Assembly: GCA_903821875.1 (NCBI GenBank)
Contig: CAIJMU010000037.1
Location: forward strand, 1-64,000
Length of the DNA: 64,000 nt
DNA from: an uncultured Spirochaetota bacterium
GTDB taxonomy: Bacteria; Spirochaetota; Spirochaetia; Treponematales; Rectinemataceae
Direction of reading: 5' to 3'
The translations under genes and the position numbers were made by a program. The first letter of the stretch is position 1. Each line of letters begins with the position of its first letter. The notes beneath the pieces were generated by a model. That model was not told where the DNA came from and did no database searches. It saw only the letters and a list, made by a program, of their open reading frames with translations. Below are positions 52,059-61,035 of this stretch, one piece after another.

Positions 52059-53156
52059 TCAATTGGTCCTTTCATGGAGGAAGCAGGCCACTGCCCGGGG
52101 AGCCGCGGCGGAAGCCGCCGGGGCGGAAGCCGCGGCCGCCGGCGCAGCGCCCGCGGGGGCGGCATCGGCAAGCAGGCGCGGCGTTTCGGCCAGACAGCGG
52201 GCAAAGACCTTCGGGCAGCGCGGGGCGAAGGGACAGCAGGGTGATTCGTTCACGAGATCGGGGGGGCTGCCCGGCATGGCGACGAGCTCCTTGCGGTCAA
52301 GGAGGATGTTGGGCACGCAGTCCATGAGGCCCCGGGTGTAGGGGTGGCGGGGATCCTGGAAGATCTCGAGGGCCGTGGCCAGCTCGACGATGCGGCCGGC
52401 GTACATGACGGCGATGCGGTCGGCGATCTCGGCGACCAGCCCGAGGTTGTGCGACACAAGGACGACGGTCAGGTTGTATTTCCGCTTCAGCTTGGCCAGG
52501 AGTTCGGTAAAGCCCGCCTCGACAATGACATCGAGGGCAGTCGTCGGCTCGTCGGCGAGGAGGAGTTCAGGGTCGAGGATGAGGGTGAGGCCAATCATGA
52601 TGCGCTGCCGCATCCCGCCCGAGAGCTGGAAGGGATACTCCGAAAGCCTGCGCTTCTCGATGCCGAGATCCTCGAGCATGGCTTCTGCCCTGGCGATGAT
52701 CTGGCCCTTCCTGATTTTCGGGTCGTGGGCGCGCATGGTCTCGATGAAATGGTCCTTGATGGACATCAGGGGATCGAGGGAGGTCAGGGGATTCTGGAAG
52801 ATCATGCCGATCTTCGGACCCCGCACGGCCCTGATGTCCTCGGGCCCGAGGGCGAGTATGTCGTGCCCGTTGACGAGGATCTCACCGGAGACTATGCGGC
52901 CGGGCGACTTCTGGAGGTTGAGGATGGAGAGACCCAGAGTCGATTTGCCGCAGCCCGACTCGCCGACGACGCCGAGGACCTCGCCGCGGTAGACGTCGAG
53001 GCTCAGGTCCGTCACCGCGCGGACCGTACCAATTGCGATCGGATAGTGGATGCTGAGGTTCCTTACCCCGAGGAGGACTTCGCCGGTTCCGGCGACCGCT
53101 CCATCACCCGATGGCGGCCCTGCGCTCCCGCCCGTGGCGGTCATCGTTGCTGGCAT
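52059..53156 (-). CDS. oppD: Oligopeptide ABC transporter ATP-binding protein OppD-like
   Basis: A 365-residue ATPase. Walker A GESGCGKST, Q loop IFQNPLTSLDP, signature LSGGMRQR, Walker B LLADEPTTALDV, switch SHNLG. The C-terminal Cys motif (CCPFAPRCPKVFARC) is followed by an Ala/Pro-rich insertion of about 20 residues before ACFLHE, unlike most family members. ATG 53156 follows AGGAG by 8 bp; TTG 53162 is possible. Overlaps the oppC end by proximity (3 bp). Confidence 0.94.
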   Translation of the reverse strand: MPATMTATGGSAGPPSGDGAVAGTGEVLLGVRNLSIHYPIAIGTVRAVTDLSLDVYRGEVLGVVGESGCGKSTLGLSILNLQKSPGRIVSGEILVNGHDILALGPEDIRAVRGPKIGMIFQNPLTSLDPLMSIKDHFIETMRAHDPKIRKGQIIARAEAMLEDLGIEKRRLSEYPFQLSGGMRQRIMIGLTLILDPELLLADEPTTALDVIVEAGFTELLAKLKRKYNLTVVLVSHNLGLVAEIADRIAVMYAGRIVELATALEIFQDPRHPYTRGLMDCVPNILLDRKELVAMPGSPPDLVNESPCCPFAPRCPKVFARCLAETPRLLADAAPAGAAPAAAASAPAASAAAPRAVACFLHERTN

Positions 53157-53158
53157 GC

Positions 53159-54079
53159 TCAATACTCCTGGAGCCGCGGGTTGAGGATCTCCGCGAGACC
53201 CTCACCCAGCATGGTGAAGCCGAGGGCCAATAACATGATCGCAAGGCCGGGGAAGGTGATCATCCACCAGGTGCCCGAGGGCAGGAATTTCTTTCCCATC
53301 GAGAGGTCCATGCCCCAGTCGGGAATGCCGGCGGGGAGGCCGAGGCCGATGAAGGAGAGGGCTGCCTCCGTCATGATCGCGTCGGCGATGTTGAGCGAGA
53401 AGACTACGACCACCGTGGCGATGACATTGGGAAAGACATAGCGGAAAAGTGTAGTGGAACGCTTTGCGCCGATGGCCTTGGCGGCCTCGACATAGGGCTC
53501 CTCCTTGATCTGCAGGGTCTGACCCCGCACAAGCCTGAAATACTTCGGCACGTAGACCACCGCCACAGCCAGCGTGATGTTGACTACGCCGGGGCCGAGC
53601 ATCGCGGCGAAGGCGATCGCGAGGATGAGGCCGGGGAAGGAATAGATGGAATCCATGACGAGGGAGAGGACCTTGTCGGCCCAGTTGCCTGCGAAGCCGG
53701 AGATAAGCCCCAGGGGTATGCCGACTATGGCGGAGAGGAGGGAAGCCGAGATGGCGACGCCGAGGATGGTCTGGGAACCGTAGACCACGCGGGCCCAGAC
53801 ATCGCGCCCGAGGTTGTCCGTGCCCATGATGTGGCCGGGCGAGGGTGCCTTGAGCTGGGGCCCGTCCTGGGAGTTCGGGGAGTAAGCCGAGAAGAGCCCA
53901 GGAAAGAAGGTCATAAAAAGGATGAGGGCGACGATGAGGAGGCCGGCCACAAGGATCCACCACTCCATCCGATAGCGCTTCGCCGACCTGGAAAAGGCGC
54001 CGATCGCCGAGGAAAGGGCTCCGGCGGGCGACCAGAGCCGACGGCTCTCCACCTCTGTTGGCTTCATGTTCTCTGCCAT
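53159..54079 (-). CDS. oppC: Oligopeptide ABC transporter permease OppC-like
   Basis: A 306-residue permease with a cytoplasmic N-terminal tail, a TM near residue 45, the OppC signature HIMGTDNLGRDVWARVVYG and five further helices. The coupling loop is EAAKAIGAKRSTTLFRYVFPNVI. ATG 54079 follows AGGAG by about 7 bp. The tail before TM1 is longer than in E. coli OppC. Confidence 0.94.
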   Translation of the reverse strand: MAENMKPTEVESRRLWSPAGALSSAIGAFSRSAKRYRMEWWILVAGLLIVALILFMTFFPGLFSAYSPNSQDGPQLKAPSPGHIMGTDNLGRDVWARVVYGSQTILGVAISASLLSAIVGIPLGLISGFAGNWADKVLSLVMDSIYSFPGLILAIAFAAMLGPGVVNITLAVAVVYVPKYFRLVRGQTLQIKEEPYVEAAKAIGAKRSTTLFRYVFPNVIATVVVVFSLNIADAIMTEAALSFIGLGLPAGIPDWGMDLSMGKKFLPSGTWWMITFPGLAIMLLALGFTMLGEGLAEILNPRLQEY

Positions 54080-54088
54080 GGGGCGCTC

Positions 54089-55105
54089 CTACAGCTTCAC
54101 GCGGGGATCAATGACCGCGTAGATGATATCGACGAGGAGGGAAACAACGCTCACGAAGAGGGCGTAGAAGATGATGATGCCCTGGATGACCGGATAGTCG
54201 CGGTTGTAGATGCGCTCGAGGAGGAGCCTCCCCATGCCCGGCCAGGAGAAGGTCGTCTCGGTGAGAATTGCGCCGGCCAGGAGGGCCGCGAATTCCAGTC
54301 CGAGCATAGTGACGACAGGGATGAGGGCGTTCTTGAGGGCGTGGGTGTAGACGACGCGGTTTTCCGCCACGCCTCGTGCCCTGGTCGCCAGGACAAAGTC
54401 GCTTTTCAGGCTGTCTAGCATGTTGGCCCGCGTCATCCGGATAAAGACGCCGGAGAGGGTCAGACCCAAAGTAACGGCCGGCAGGACGAGGTGGTACATC
54501 ACGTCGCCGAAGGCGGTGAAGTTGCCCTTGAGGAGGGTGTCGATGATATAGAAGCCCGTCCGGTCGAACTCGGATGAATCAACGCGGGTGCCCACACGCC
54601 CGGCTATGGGAAAGAGGTTCAGGAAGACGCCAAAGAGCATCTGGAACATCAGGCCCATCCAGTAGACGGGGATGCAGTAGGTGATGTTGGCAAAGAAGCG
54701 GATCACGCTGTCTTGCCAGGTGCGGCGCAGCCGCGCCGACCTGACGCCAAGCGGGATACCGATACCGAGGGCGACAATGATGCCCGCGAGGGTGAGTTCG
54801 ATCGTTGCCGGCAGCTTCTGGAGGATGGGCGTCGAGACCTTCTCCTTGAAGTTCATCGACTCACCAAGATCAAGGCGCGCGAGCTGGCCGAGGTAGTCGA
54901 GGTACTGGAAAAAAATGGGCTTGTTGAGCCCGAGGGCTTCCCTCTTCGCATCGATGACCGCCTGGGGCGCGTGGCCGCCGAGCATCGAAGAGACCGGGTC
55001 CCCGGGCATGACGCGGAGGACGACAAATACGAGGGTGAGGAGTATGAAGAGCATCGGGATGGTGAGGAGAATCCGCGCTATGAGGTAGTTCAGAATCCGC
55101 TTCAT
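54089..55105 (-). CDS. oppB: Oligopeptide ABC transporter permease OppB-like
   Basis: A 338-residue permease with six transmembrane helices. N-terminal YLIARILLTIPMLFILLTLVFVVLR and PGDPV are OppB/DppB hallmarks; the coupling loop is ATRARGVAENRVVYTHALKNALIPV. ATG 55105 follows GGAG by about 7 bp. It lies 10 bp before oppC. Confidence 0.95.
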   Translation of the reverse strand: MKRILNYLIARILLTIPMLFILLTLVFVVLRVMPGDPVSSMLGGHAPQAVIDAKREALGLNKPIFFQYLDYLGQLARLDLGESMNFKEKVSTPILQKLPATIELTLAGIIVALGIGIPLGVRSARLRRTWQDSVIRFFANITYCIPVYWMGLMFQMLFGVFLNLFPIAGRVGTRVDSSEFDRTGFYIIDTLLKGNFTAFGDVMYHLVLPAVTLGLTLSGVFIRMTRANMLDSLKSDFVLATRARGVAENRVVYTHALKNALIPVVTMLGLEFAALLAGAILTETTFSWPGMGRLLLERIYNRDYPVIQGIIIFYALFVSVVSLLVDIIYAVIDPRVKL

Positions 55106-55208
55106 GCTGTCGCTCCCCCGGGCCCTCCGGGCCGGTGAACGCGAGCGCCCGAGCCTTCGAAGAGGTAGGCGCGATTATCCGGGAGTCCCTTGAGGCTTGT
55201 CAAGCAAA

Positions 55209-55232
55209 GGGGCCGCCCCGAAGGACGGCCCC
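55209..55232 (-). terminator. Hairpin with UUCG loop between oppA and oppB
   Basis: On the minus strand a 10-bp GC stem, GGGGCCGTCC (55232-55223) and GGGCGGCCCC (55218-55209), is capped by TTCG and followed by TTTGCTTG. It lies 21 bp after the oppA stop. It probably reduces read-through or protects the oppA message so that the binding protein is made in excess over the permease genes. Confidence 0.7.
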
Positions 55233-55252
55233 TGAAACTGAAGGCTCTTCGC

Positions 55253-56803
55253 TTACTTCTTCGAGACGACGTCGTAGTTGAAGATCAGGGTCGGGCCGAT
55301 CTTCACGCCGCTCACGTTCTTCTGCGTAAAGATGTTGAGGTTGCCCTGGAAGAGGGGAACGGTCGGGACCTCGTCGGTCCACATCTTCTGCACCTTGGCG
55401 AAGACATCGGCGCGGACCTTGGCATCGATGCTGGTCTGCTCCTTCTCGAAGAGGGCATCCCACTCCTTGCTGGAGAAGAAGATGCCCATGCCGATGGAGC
55501 CGCTGGTGCCAGCGAAGGCTGCGGTGTAGTTGTCAGGATCGATATAGTCGGGGTACCAGCCGAGGAAGAAGACGCCCATCTGTTTGTTCTTCCACTGGGT
55601 CTTGTAGGTGGCCCACTCGGCGTTCTTGAGCGTCACCTTGATGAGGGAGGTCTTCTCGAGCTGGACCTTGACGACCTCGGCGAGATTGGCCTCGGTGTCG
55701 CCGTAGTGGCTCGGGGAGTACCAGAGGTCGAACTCGAAGGGCTTGGCGGCGGAGTAGCCGGCAGCCTTGAGGAGCTTCTCGGCGGCCGCGACATTGCCGT
55801 CACCATACACGGTCTTGAAGTCCGTGCCGGCATAGATCATGCCCTGGGGCACCATGGAGTAGAGAGGGGCGTTTTGGCCGAGGAAGACCTTCTGGTTGAA
55901 GTCGGGCCTGTTGACCAAGGCGGCGACAGCCTGGCGGAGCCGCTTGTCCTTGAAGTCGGAAACATCGGTGTTGAAGGCGAGGTAGCGAATAAAGGGTCCG
56001 GGCAGCTTTGAGTAGCTGAGCTTGCCGGCCTTCGCGAGGTCGGTGATATCCGAGGGGTTGAGGGTCTTGAAGGCAACGTCGATGTCGCCCTTCTCGATGG
56101 CGAGGCGGAGGGTCGTCGCGTCGGCGAAGTACTTGATGATGACCTTCTTGATCGCGGGGGCCTTGCCATAGTAGCCGGGATTGGCCTCGAGGATGACTTC
56201 CTCGTCGCGCTTGAAGGAGGTGACCTTGTAGGGTCCGAGTCCGACGAGGGCTCCGCCCTCGAGCTCGGCCGGTTCCTTGACGATCCTGTCGACCGGATAG
56301 ACCTTGGGGCTCAGGGGGAAGTAGACGGGCGTACCGGCCACGATGGTCGGGAAGTAGGCGATCGGTCCATTGAGGACAAACTTGACCGTGTACTGGTCGA
56401 CGACGACGACTTCCTTGACGAAGTCGGTGACGAGCCAGGAGGGGTCTCCCTTGAGGGCGGCGACACGGTCGACGCTCCATTTGACCACGGAGGCGTCGAA
56501 GGCAGTACCGTCGGTGAACTTCAGGCCCTTGCGGAGCTTGAAGGTGAACTCGTCGCCCTTCGCGTTCGAGCTGTAGCTCTCGGCCAGGCCGGGAATGACC
56601 TCTGTGGTGCCGGGGGTGTAGGTGAGGAGCCCCTTATTGATGTTCTGGAAAATTTCCCAGGTGTGGAAATCGTAGGCGCTTGCGGGGTCCATGTCGGTGA
56701 CTTTGTCAGTCGTGCCGTAGACAAGGGTGTTGGCCTGGGCAAAGACGCCCGCTCCTGCAATGACCATCGCGAGCCCGAGGGCAAGGATGAGAATTCGCTT
56801 CAT
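55253..56803 (-). CDS. oppA: Oligopeptide/dipeptide ABC transporter substrate-binding protein
   Basis: A 516-residue extracytoplasmic solute-binding protein of family 5. The signal (MKRILILALGLAMVIAGAGVFA) has no lipobox Cys, so it is probably free or tethered otherwise. Family features are TDMDPASAYDFHTWEIFQNINKGLL, FTFKLRKGLKFTDG and the GTSGSIGMGIFFS region. ATG 56803 follows GGAGG by about 4 bp. First gene of the opp operon; substrate could be oligopeptide, dipeptide or nickel. Confidence 0.93.
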   Translation of the reverse strand: MKRILILALGLAMVIAGAGVFAQANTLVYGTTDKVTDMDPASAYDFHTWEIFQNINKGLLTYTPGTTEVIPGLAESYSSNAKGDEFTFKLRKGLKFTDGTAFDASVVKWSVDRVAALKGDPSWLVTDFVKEVVVVDQYTVKFVLNGPIAYFPTIVAGTPVYFPLSPKVYPVDRIVKEPAELEGGALVGLGPYKVTSFKRDEEVILEANPGYYGKAPAIKKVIIKYFADATTLRLAIEKGDIDVAFKTLNPSDITDLAKAGKLSYSKLPGPFIRYLAFNTDVSDFKDKRLRQAVAALVNRPDFNQKVFLGQNAPLYSMVPQGMIYAGTDFKTVYGDGNVAAAEKLLKAAGYSAAKPFEFDLWYSPSHYGDTEANLAEVVKVQLEKTSLIKVTLKNAEWATYKTQWKNKQMGVFFLGWYPDYIDPDNYTAAFAGTSGSIGMGIFFSSKEWDALFEKEQTSIDAKVRADVFAKVQKMWTDEVPTVPLFQGNLNIFTQKNVSGVKIGPTLIFNYDVVSKK

Positions 56804-56836
56804 TGTGCCTCCTGATTGGCGTAAAACGTGACACTG

Positions 56837-56865
56837 AATATTGGCTTTCCGAAATGGAGAGTCAA
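56837..56865 (-). promoter_or_regulatory. Promoter of the opp operon
   Basis: Minus strand TTGACT (56865-56860), 17-bp spacer and AATATT (56842-56837). The start near 56830 leaves a leader of about 27 nt before the oppA ATG. Confidence 0.55.
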
Positions 56866-56943
56866 GCGGTATTCTGAGCAGCCAATGGCGCTTTAAATAT
56901 AGAAAGATGATGATTCAAGCGACCCGATGGACAGAATGACGCT

Positions 56944-56974
56944 TTGCCTGTCCTGCCTATACATTATATAATGT
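56944..56974 (+). promoter_or_regulatory. Promoter with palindromic -10 for the cyclase operon
   Basis: TTGCCT (56944-56949), 17-bp spacer, perfect TATAAT (56967-56972). The -10 lies in a perfect 14-bp palindrome (half-site ACATTAT, 56961-56974), a plausible operator. The transcript would start near 56979, 20 nt before the cyclase ATG. Confidence 0.65.
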
Positions 56975-56998
56975 CCCCATGACGACAGAGGGAAAGCC

Positions 56999-58258
56999 AT
57001 GCGTTCCTGGCTGAAACGCTTTTTCGACGAGTTCCTCCTCTATTCCAGCCAGCTGATCGCCTTCTTCGTGGCGATGCTCGCCCTCATTCCCTCGGCGGAC
57101 GCCCTTCCCGGCGCCTCGTTCTGGCTCATCGCCGGCTTTGTGGTCATCCAGATCGGCCTCCTGTCGGTGCAGGGCCACGATCCCTTCCTGCGTGTCATCT
57201 ATTCCTTCATTACCCCGGCAGGATATGCCCTCGTCAGGAGCCTGAACGGAGGCTTCATCCTGACCGACATGGGCCACATGTTCCTGTGGGGCGGTGCCTT
57301 GTACATCGGCCTTTTCCAGGCCCTTACGATCGCGGGCAGGAACCGCGTGATCAACGGCATCGCGGAAATCATGCTCGCAATTGGTTCTATCGTGATGTTC
57401 GTGTTCCTCTACTTCTACCTCGACCTCCGGGTAGGGCTTTCGGCGGCCCTGGGCACTGGCGCCATCACCCTGGCTAATTTCCGCAAAGCCCTGGACGTGA
57501 CAAGCTTCCCCCACGCCTTCGTCGCCTTCGTCGCCTCTCCCCAGCATGCCTTCTTCGCCTTCGGGAGCGCGACCTTCGCGACCCTCCTCCTGGCCAACAG
57601 GGTGCGCGTACTGTCGCTGCACTCGCGCATCGCCTCCCTCTTCGGGGAGGACCGCCTCGCCACCAAGGTCCCCAGACCTGCGCCGGTCATCAGCGAAGAA
57701 GTGCAGGCGGTCGTGCTCTCCGCGGACATCCTCGATTTTACCGGCTTCGCCTCGCGGCTCAGCGCGGCGAGTGCAGCCGACGTCCTCAACAAGTACTATT
57801 CGCTCTGGGGCCTCGTGGCGGAAAAGCACGGCGGCGAGGTCGTCGGGATCACCGGAGACTCGGTGATCCTCGTGTTCGGTCTCTTGGGCTCGCGGAACGC
57901 CGCCGAGGAGGCTGTCGCCGCCGCCTCGGCCTTTTTCGAGGCCATGCCCGGCTTCCGTGACGAGCTGCAGTTCGCGTCGCTGCCCCCCTTCACGGGCGTC
58001 AGCGTCGGCATCCATGCGGGGACCGTCATCGCCGCCGCCCTCGGGCTTCCGGGCAAGCGCCGGATCAGCGTTTTTGGAGACGCGGTCTCGGTGGCTACGC
58101 GCCTGGACTCGCTCTGCCGCGAGTTCAAGCAGGAGGTCCTCGTTACCCAGGCGGTCTTCTCGCAGCTCGGCATCGATTCTCAATCTCGTTTCGACAGGCT
58201 CGGTGAGGTCCTCCTCCGTAACAGCACCCTCCCCGTGCCGGTGTACGGCCTTAAATGA
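56999..58258 (+). CDS. Six-TM class III nucleotide cyclase
   Basis: A 419-residue protein with about six N-terminal transmembrane helices (to residue 200), no clear sensor domain, and a C-terminal class III cyclase domain. Metal aspartates are in SADILDF and ITGDSV, and the base-binding Lys and D361 lie in GKRRISVFGDAV. The transition-state Asn of NxxxR is replaced by Ser364 (SVATR, R368 kept), so activity may be altered or lost. ATG 56999 follows GAGGGAAA. First gene of a plus-strand operon with a lipoprotein, an OmpA-like protein and an ABC transporter. Confidence 0.85.
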   Translation: MRSWLKRFFDEFLLYSSQLIAFFVAMLALIPSADALPGASFWLIAGFVVIQIGLLSVQGHDPFLRVIYSFITPAGYALVRSLNGGFILTDMGHMFLWGGALYIGLFQALTIAGRNRVINGIAEIMLAIGSIVMFVFLYFYLDLRVGLSAALGTGAITLANFRKALDVTSFPHAFVAFVASPQHAFFAFGSATFATLLLANRVRVLSLHSRIASLFGEDRLATKVPRPAPVISEEVQAVVLSADILDFTGFASRLSAASAADVLNKYYSLWGLVAEKHGGEVVGITGDSVILVFGLLGSRNAAEEAVAAASAFFEAMPGFRDELQFASLPPFTGVSVGIHAGTVIAAALGLPGKRRISVFGDAVSVATRLDSLCREFKQEVLVTQAVFSQLGIDSQSRFDRLGEVLLRNSTLPVPVYGLK

Positions 58259-58986
58259 TGACAATTGTAACTATCAGCATTATGAGGGTATTGATTCCGG
58301 TCGCCATCGCACTGGCCCTCCTCCTGTCAGCTTGCCAGGCCGGGATAGCGACGGCCATCGCGAAGGACGGCAGTGCCGGCATCGACATCAAGGCCACTAT
58401 GCCGAAACCGCTTGCGGCCAAGTTGCGGGCCATCGGCAATCTGCCTCCTGGCAGCCCTTTCTTCAACCTTCCATCGATCCGGAAATCCCTCGTCGCCCGG
58501 GTCAGCCTGTCAGTCGACGCTCTGGCCAATCCCGACCTGGATTCCTTTACGGCCAGGCTTTCAACCACCGACTTTGGCGCACTCCTCGCAGGCTTTGGCG
58601 AGCCTGGGAAGGGGCCGGCGAAGCTCACGAGGAACGGCGAAGCAGCCGAACTCACCATCACGCTCGACAGGAAGGGCGCCGCCGCGCTCGCAGCCCTGCT
58701 GCCGGGCATCGAAGAGGACATCATCGAAGCCCTTTCCCCGCCCGCCATCGAGGGAGGGGACTGGAGCCGTGATGAATACCGCGAGGCGCTCGCCGGCGTC
58801 CTGGGAAAATCCGCCATGCCGGCCATCGATGCTGGACACATCGAGCTTTCGGTCACCGCCCCGGGCCCGATCCTCTCCCATCAGGGCGGAACAGTCCTGG
58901 GTTCAACCTGGAAACTCAGCATTCCCATCATCGACCTCCTCGTCCTTGACAAGCCGATGGAGTTCCGCCTCGCCTGGAAGCGCTGA
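58255..58986 (+). CDS. Predicted lipoprotein between cyclase and OmpA-like gene
   Basis: A 243-residue lipoprotein with signal MRVLIPVAIALALLLSAC. No family recognised; the mature part has about 215 residues of mixed alpha/beta. The start at 58255 overlaps the cyclase stop (ATGA); ATG 58258 or ATG 58282, just before the signal, may be used. No Shine-Dalgarno precedes any of them. Confidence 0.65.
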   Translation: MMTIVTISIMRVLIPVAIALALLLSACQAGIATAIAKDGSAGIDIKATMPKPLAAKLRAIGNLPPGSPFFNLPSIRKSLVARVSLSVDALANPDLDSFTARLSTTDFGALLAGFGEPGKGPAKLTRNGEAAELTITLDRKGAAALAALLPGIEEDIIEALSPPAIEGGDWSRDEYREALAGVLGKSAMPAIDAGHIELSVTAPGPILSHQGGTVLGSTWKLSIPIIDLLVLDKPMEFRLAWKR

Positions 58987-58987
58987 G

Positions 58988-60259
58988 ATGGGCCCTTCTC
59001 CCCGGATGCAGACAAAACTGCGGGCCACCCTCGCGGCCTGCCTGGCCTGTATCGCGGCCTTACTGTCCGCGCAGTCCCCTGCCGCCAGGCCGCCAGCTGC
59101 CGGAAGCCAGACTGGCGGCCCGGTTCGCTTCAATTATACCTATCACCAGGGCGACCGCTTCCGGGTCCTGTCGACGGTTTCGGAGGAGGTCCTCGCCAAC
59201 CATGTGAGCGCCGGAAAGTCCGAGATCCTCAACCGCATCGCCTACTCGATATCCGAGTCCACGCAGGACGGGACCGCCGGCCGCCTCTCGGGAAATTTCG
59301 TGACCTCCGAGCGGAGGCCCGGTGGGTCGGGTTACGTCGTCATCGGAGAATACGACTCGGATTTCTGGCGCGACAGATTCGGCAAGTACACGATCGACGG
59401 CAAGTACTTCATGCCCGTCGTACGCGACGTCCCTGTCTTTCCCGACAGGCAGCTCGCACCCGGGGACAGCTGGAACGCTCCCGGACAGGAGCGTCACGAC
59501 CTCCGCCAGGCCCTCGGGATTCCCGAGCCCTATGTCATCCCCTTCGAGTGCCGTTACCGCTACGAGGGCGAGGTCACGCGCGAGGGCAGGCCCGCCCGCC
59601 TGATTACAGCCAATTATTCCTTTTTCCACGAAGCCCCCGAACCGTCCGCATGGACTGGAGCCTGGCCCACCGAGGTCTCGGGCTTTTCCGACGAGAAGAT
59701 CTGGTGGGACCCCGCGCTCGGGCAGGCCATCGCCTACGAGGAACGTTTCCGCATCGTCTTCGACCTCTCCGACGGCACGAACATGGAGTGGCGCGGTACG
59801 GCCTCGTCGAGCGTCGTCGAGTCGAGCCAGATGGACCGAGCGGAAATGAAAAGGCAGGTTGAAGAAGCCATGTCTGGCCTGGCTGACGTCACGGTGAAGG
59901 TAGTAGCCGAGGGAATCTCCATCTCACTCGAGAACATCCGTTTCTCCGCCGACTCGGCGATCCTTGCCGCCACAGAGCTCGGCAAGATCGACCGGATCGC
60001 CGAACTGCTGAAAACCTATCCGGAGCGCGACATCATTGTAGAGGGGCACACCGCCCTCGCCGGTACGGCCGAGGGCAGGAAGAAACTTTCCGAAGACCGT
60101 GCCCGCAGTGTCGCGGAACGCCTCGTCCAGCTCGGTGCCCGCGATGCGACGCGCATCCAGATCCAGGGCCGTGGTGCCGAGCTCCCGATCGCGGACAATA
60201 GCACCGATGCTGGAATGGCGCGCAACCGGCGCGTCGAGATCATCATAAGGGAGAACTGA
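58988..60259 (+). CDS. OmpA-family peptidoglycan-binding protein
   Basis: A 423-residue exported protein: signal (TLAACLACIAALLSAQ), an N-terminal beta-rich domain with YHQGDRFRVLSTVSEEV and repeated polar strands, then a C-terminal OmpA-like domain (IRFSADSAILAATELGKID, EGHTALAGTAEGRKKLSEDRA, ARNRRVEII) that binds peptidoglycan in relatives. It starts 1 bp after the lipoprotein stop. ATG 59006 is an alternative giving a shorter signal. It may anchor the envelope to the cell wall. Confidence 0.85.
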   Translation: MGPSPRMQTKLRATLAACLACIAALLSAQSPAARPPAAGSQTGGPVRFNYTYHQGDRFRVLSTVSEEVLANHVSAGKSEILNRIAYSISESTQDGTAGRLSGNFVTSERRPGGSGYVVIGEYDSDFWRDRFGKYTIDGKYFMPVVRDVPVFPDRQLAPGDSWNAPGQERHDLRQALGIPEPYVIPFECRYRYEGEVTREGRPARLITANYSFFHEAPEPSAWTGAWPTEVSGFSDEKIWWDPALGQAIAYEERFRIVFDLSDGTNMEWRGTASSSVVESSQMDRAEMKRQVEEAMSGLADVTVKVVAEGISISLENIRFSADSAILAATELGKIDRIAELLKTYPERDIIVEGHTALAGTAEGRKKLSEDRARSVAERLVQLGARDATRIQIQGRGAELPIADNSTDAGMARNRRVEIIIREN

Positions 60260-60261
60260 TT

Positions 60262-61035
60262 ATGCTGCGTCTACAAGGCCTTTCCAAAACCTACTCCAGA
60301 TCGGAGTCGAAGGCTGTCGACTCGGTGGACCTCGAGGTCCGCGATGGAGAGATCTTCGGCTTCCTCGGCCCGAACGGCGCGGGAAAGACTACAACCATGA
60401 AGATGGTCACTGGCGTGCTGGCCCCAGACTCAGGCTCGGTGAGCATAGATGGCATCGACCTCGCGGCCGACCCGATCGCAGCCAAGCTCCGCTTCGGTTA
60501 CGTTCCCGACAATCCCGAACTCTGGAACAAGCTGAAGGCCTCCGAGTACCTCGATTTCATGGGCGACATCTACCGCGTCAGCACCGCCGACCGGCGTGCC
60601 CGCGTGGGGGAACTCTCGGAGCGCTTTGCCATTTCCGACGTGCTGTCCTCGTCCATCGGGAGCTTCAGCCGGGGGATGAAACAAAAGCTCTTCGTCATAG
60701 GAAGCCTCATCCACGATCCGGGCAACTGGATCCTCGACGAGCCCATGGTCGGCCTCGACCCCCAGGCAGCCTTCGACCTCAAGGAACTCATGAGGGCTCG
60801 GGCCTCCGCGGGCAAATGCGTGTTCTTCTCGACCCATGTGCTCGAGGTGGCCCAGCGGATCTGCGACCGGATCGCGGTCATCGCGCGCGGGCGCCTCCTG
60901 TTCACGGGCACCATCGACGAACTGCGGACCCTCCGCCAGAAGACGGATGCCAGGGCCGGCGACGAGGACCTTGAGGGACTCTTCCTCGACCTCGTCGATG
61001 ATAGTGACAGTGCCGGCAAGGGTGAGCGGCAATGA
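60262..61035 (+). CDS. ABC transporter ATP-binding protein
   Basis: A 257-residue ATPase of the drug/gliding-type exporter class. Walker A GPNGAGKTT, signature FSRGMKQ, Walker B WILDEPMVGLDPQ and the switch STHVLEVAQ. It starts 2 bp after the OmpA-like stop and overlaps the permease by 4 bp. Substrate unknown. Confidence 0.92.
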   Translation: MLRLQGLSKTYSRSESKAVDSVDLEVRDGEIFGFLGPNGAGKTTTMKMVTGVLAPDSGSVSIDGIDLAADPIAAKLRFGYVPDNPELWNKLKASEYLDFMGDIYRVSTADRRARVGELSERFAISDVLSSSIGSFSRGMKQKLFVIGSLIHDPGNWILDEPMVGLDPQAAFDLKELMRARASAGKCVFFSTHVLEVAQRICDRIAVIARGRLLFTGTIDELRTLRQKTDARAGDEDLEGLFLDLVDDSDSAGKGERQ

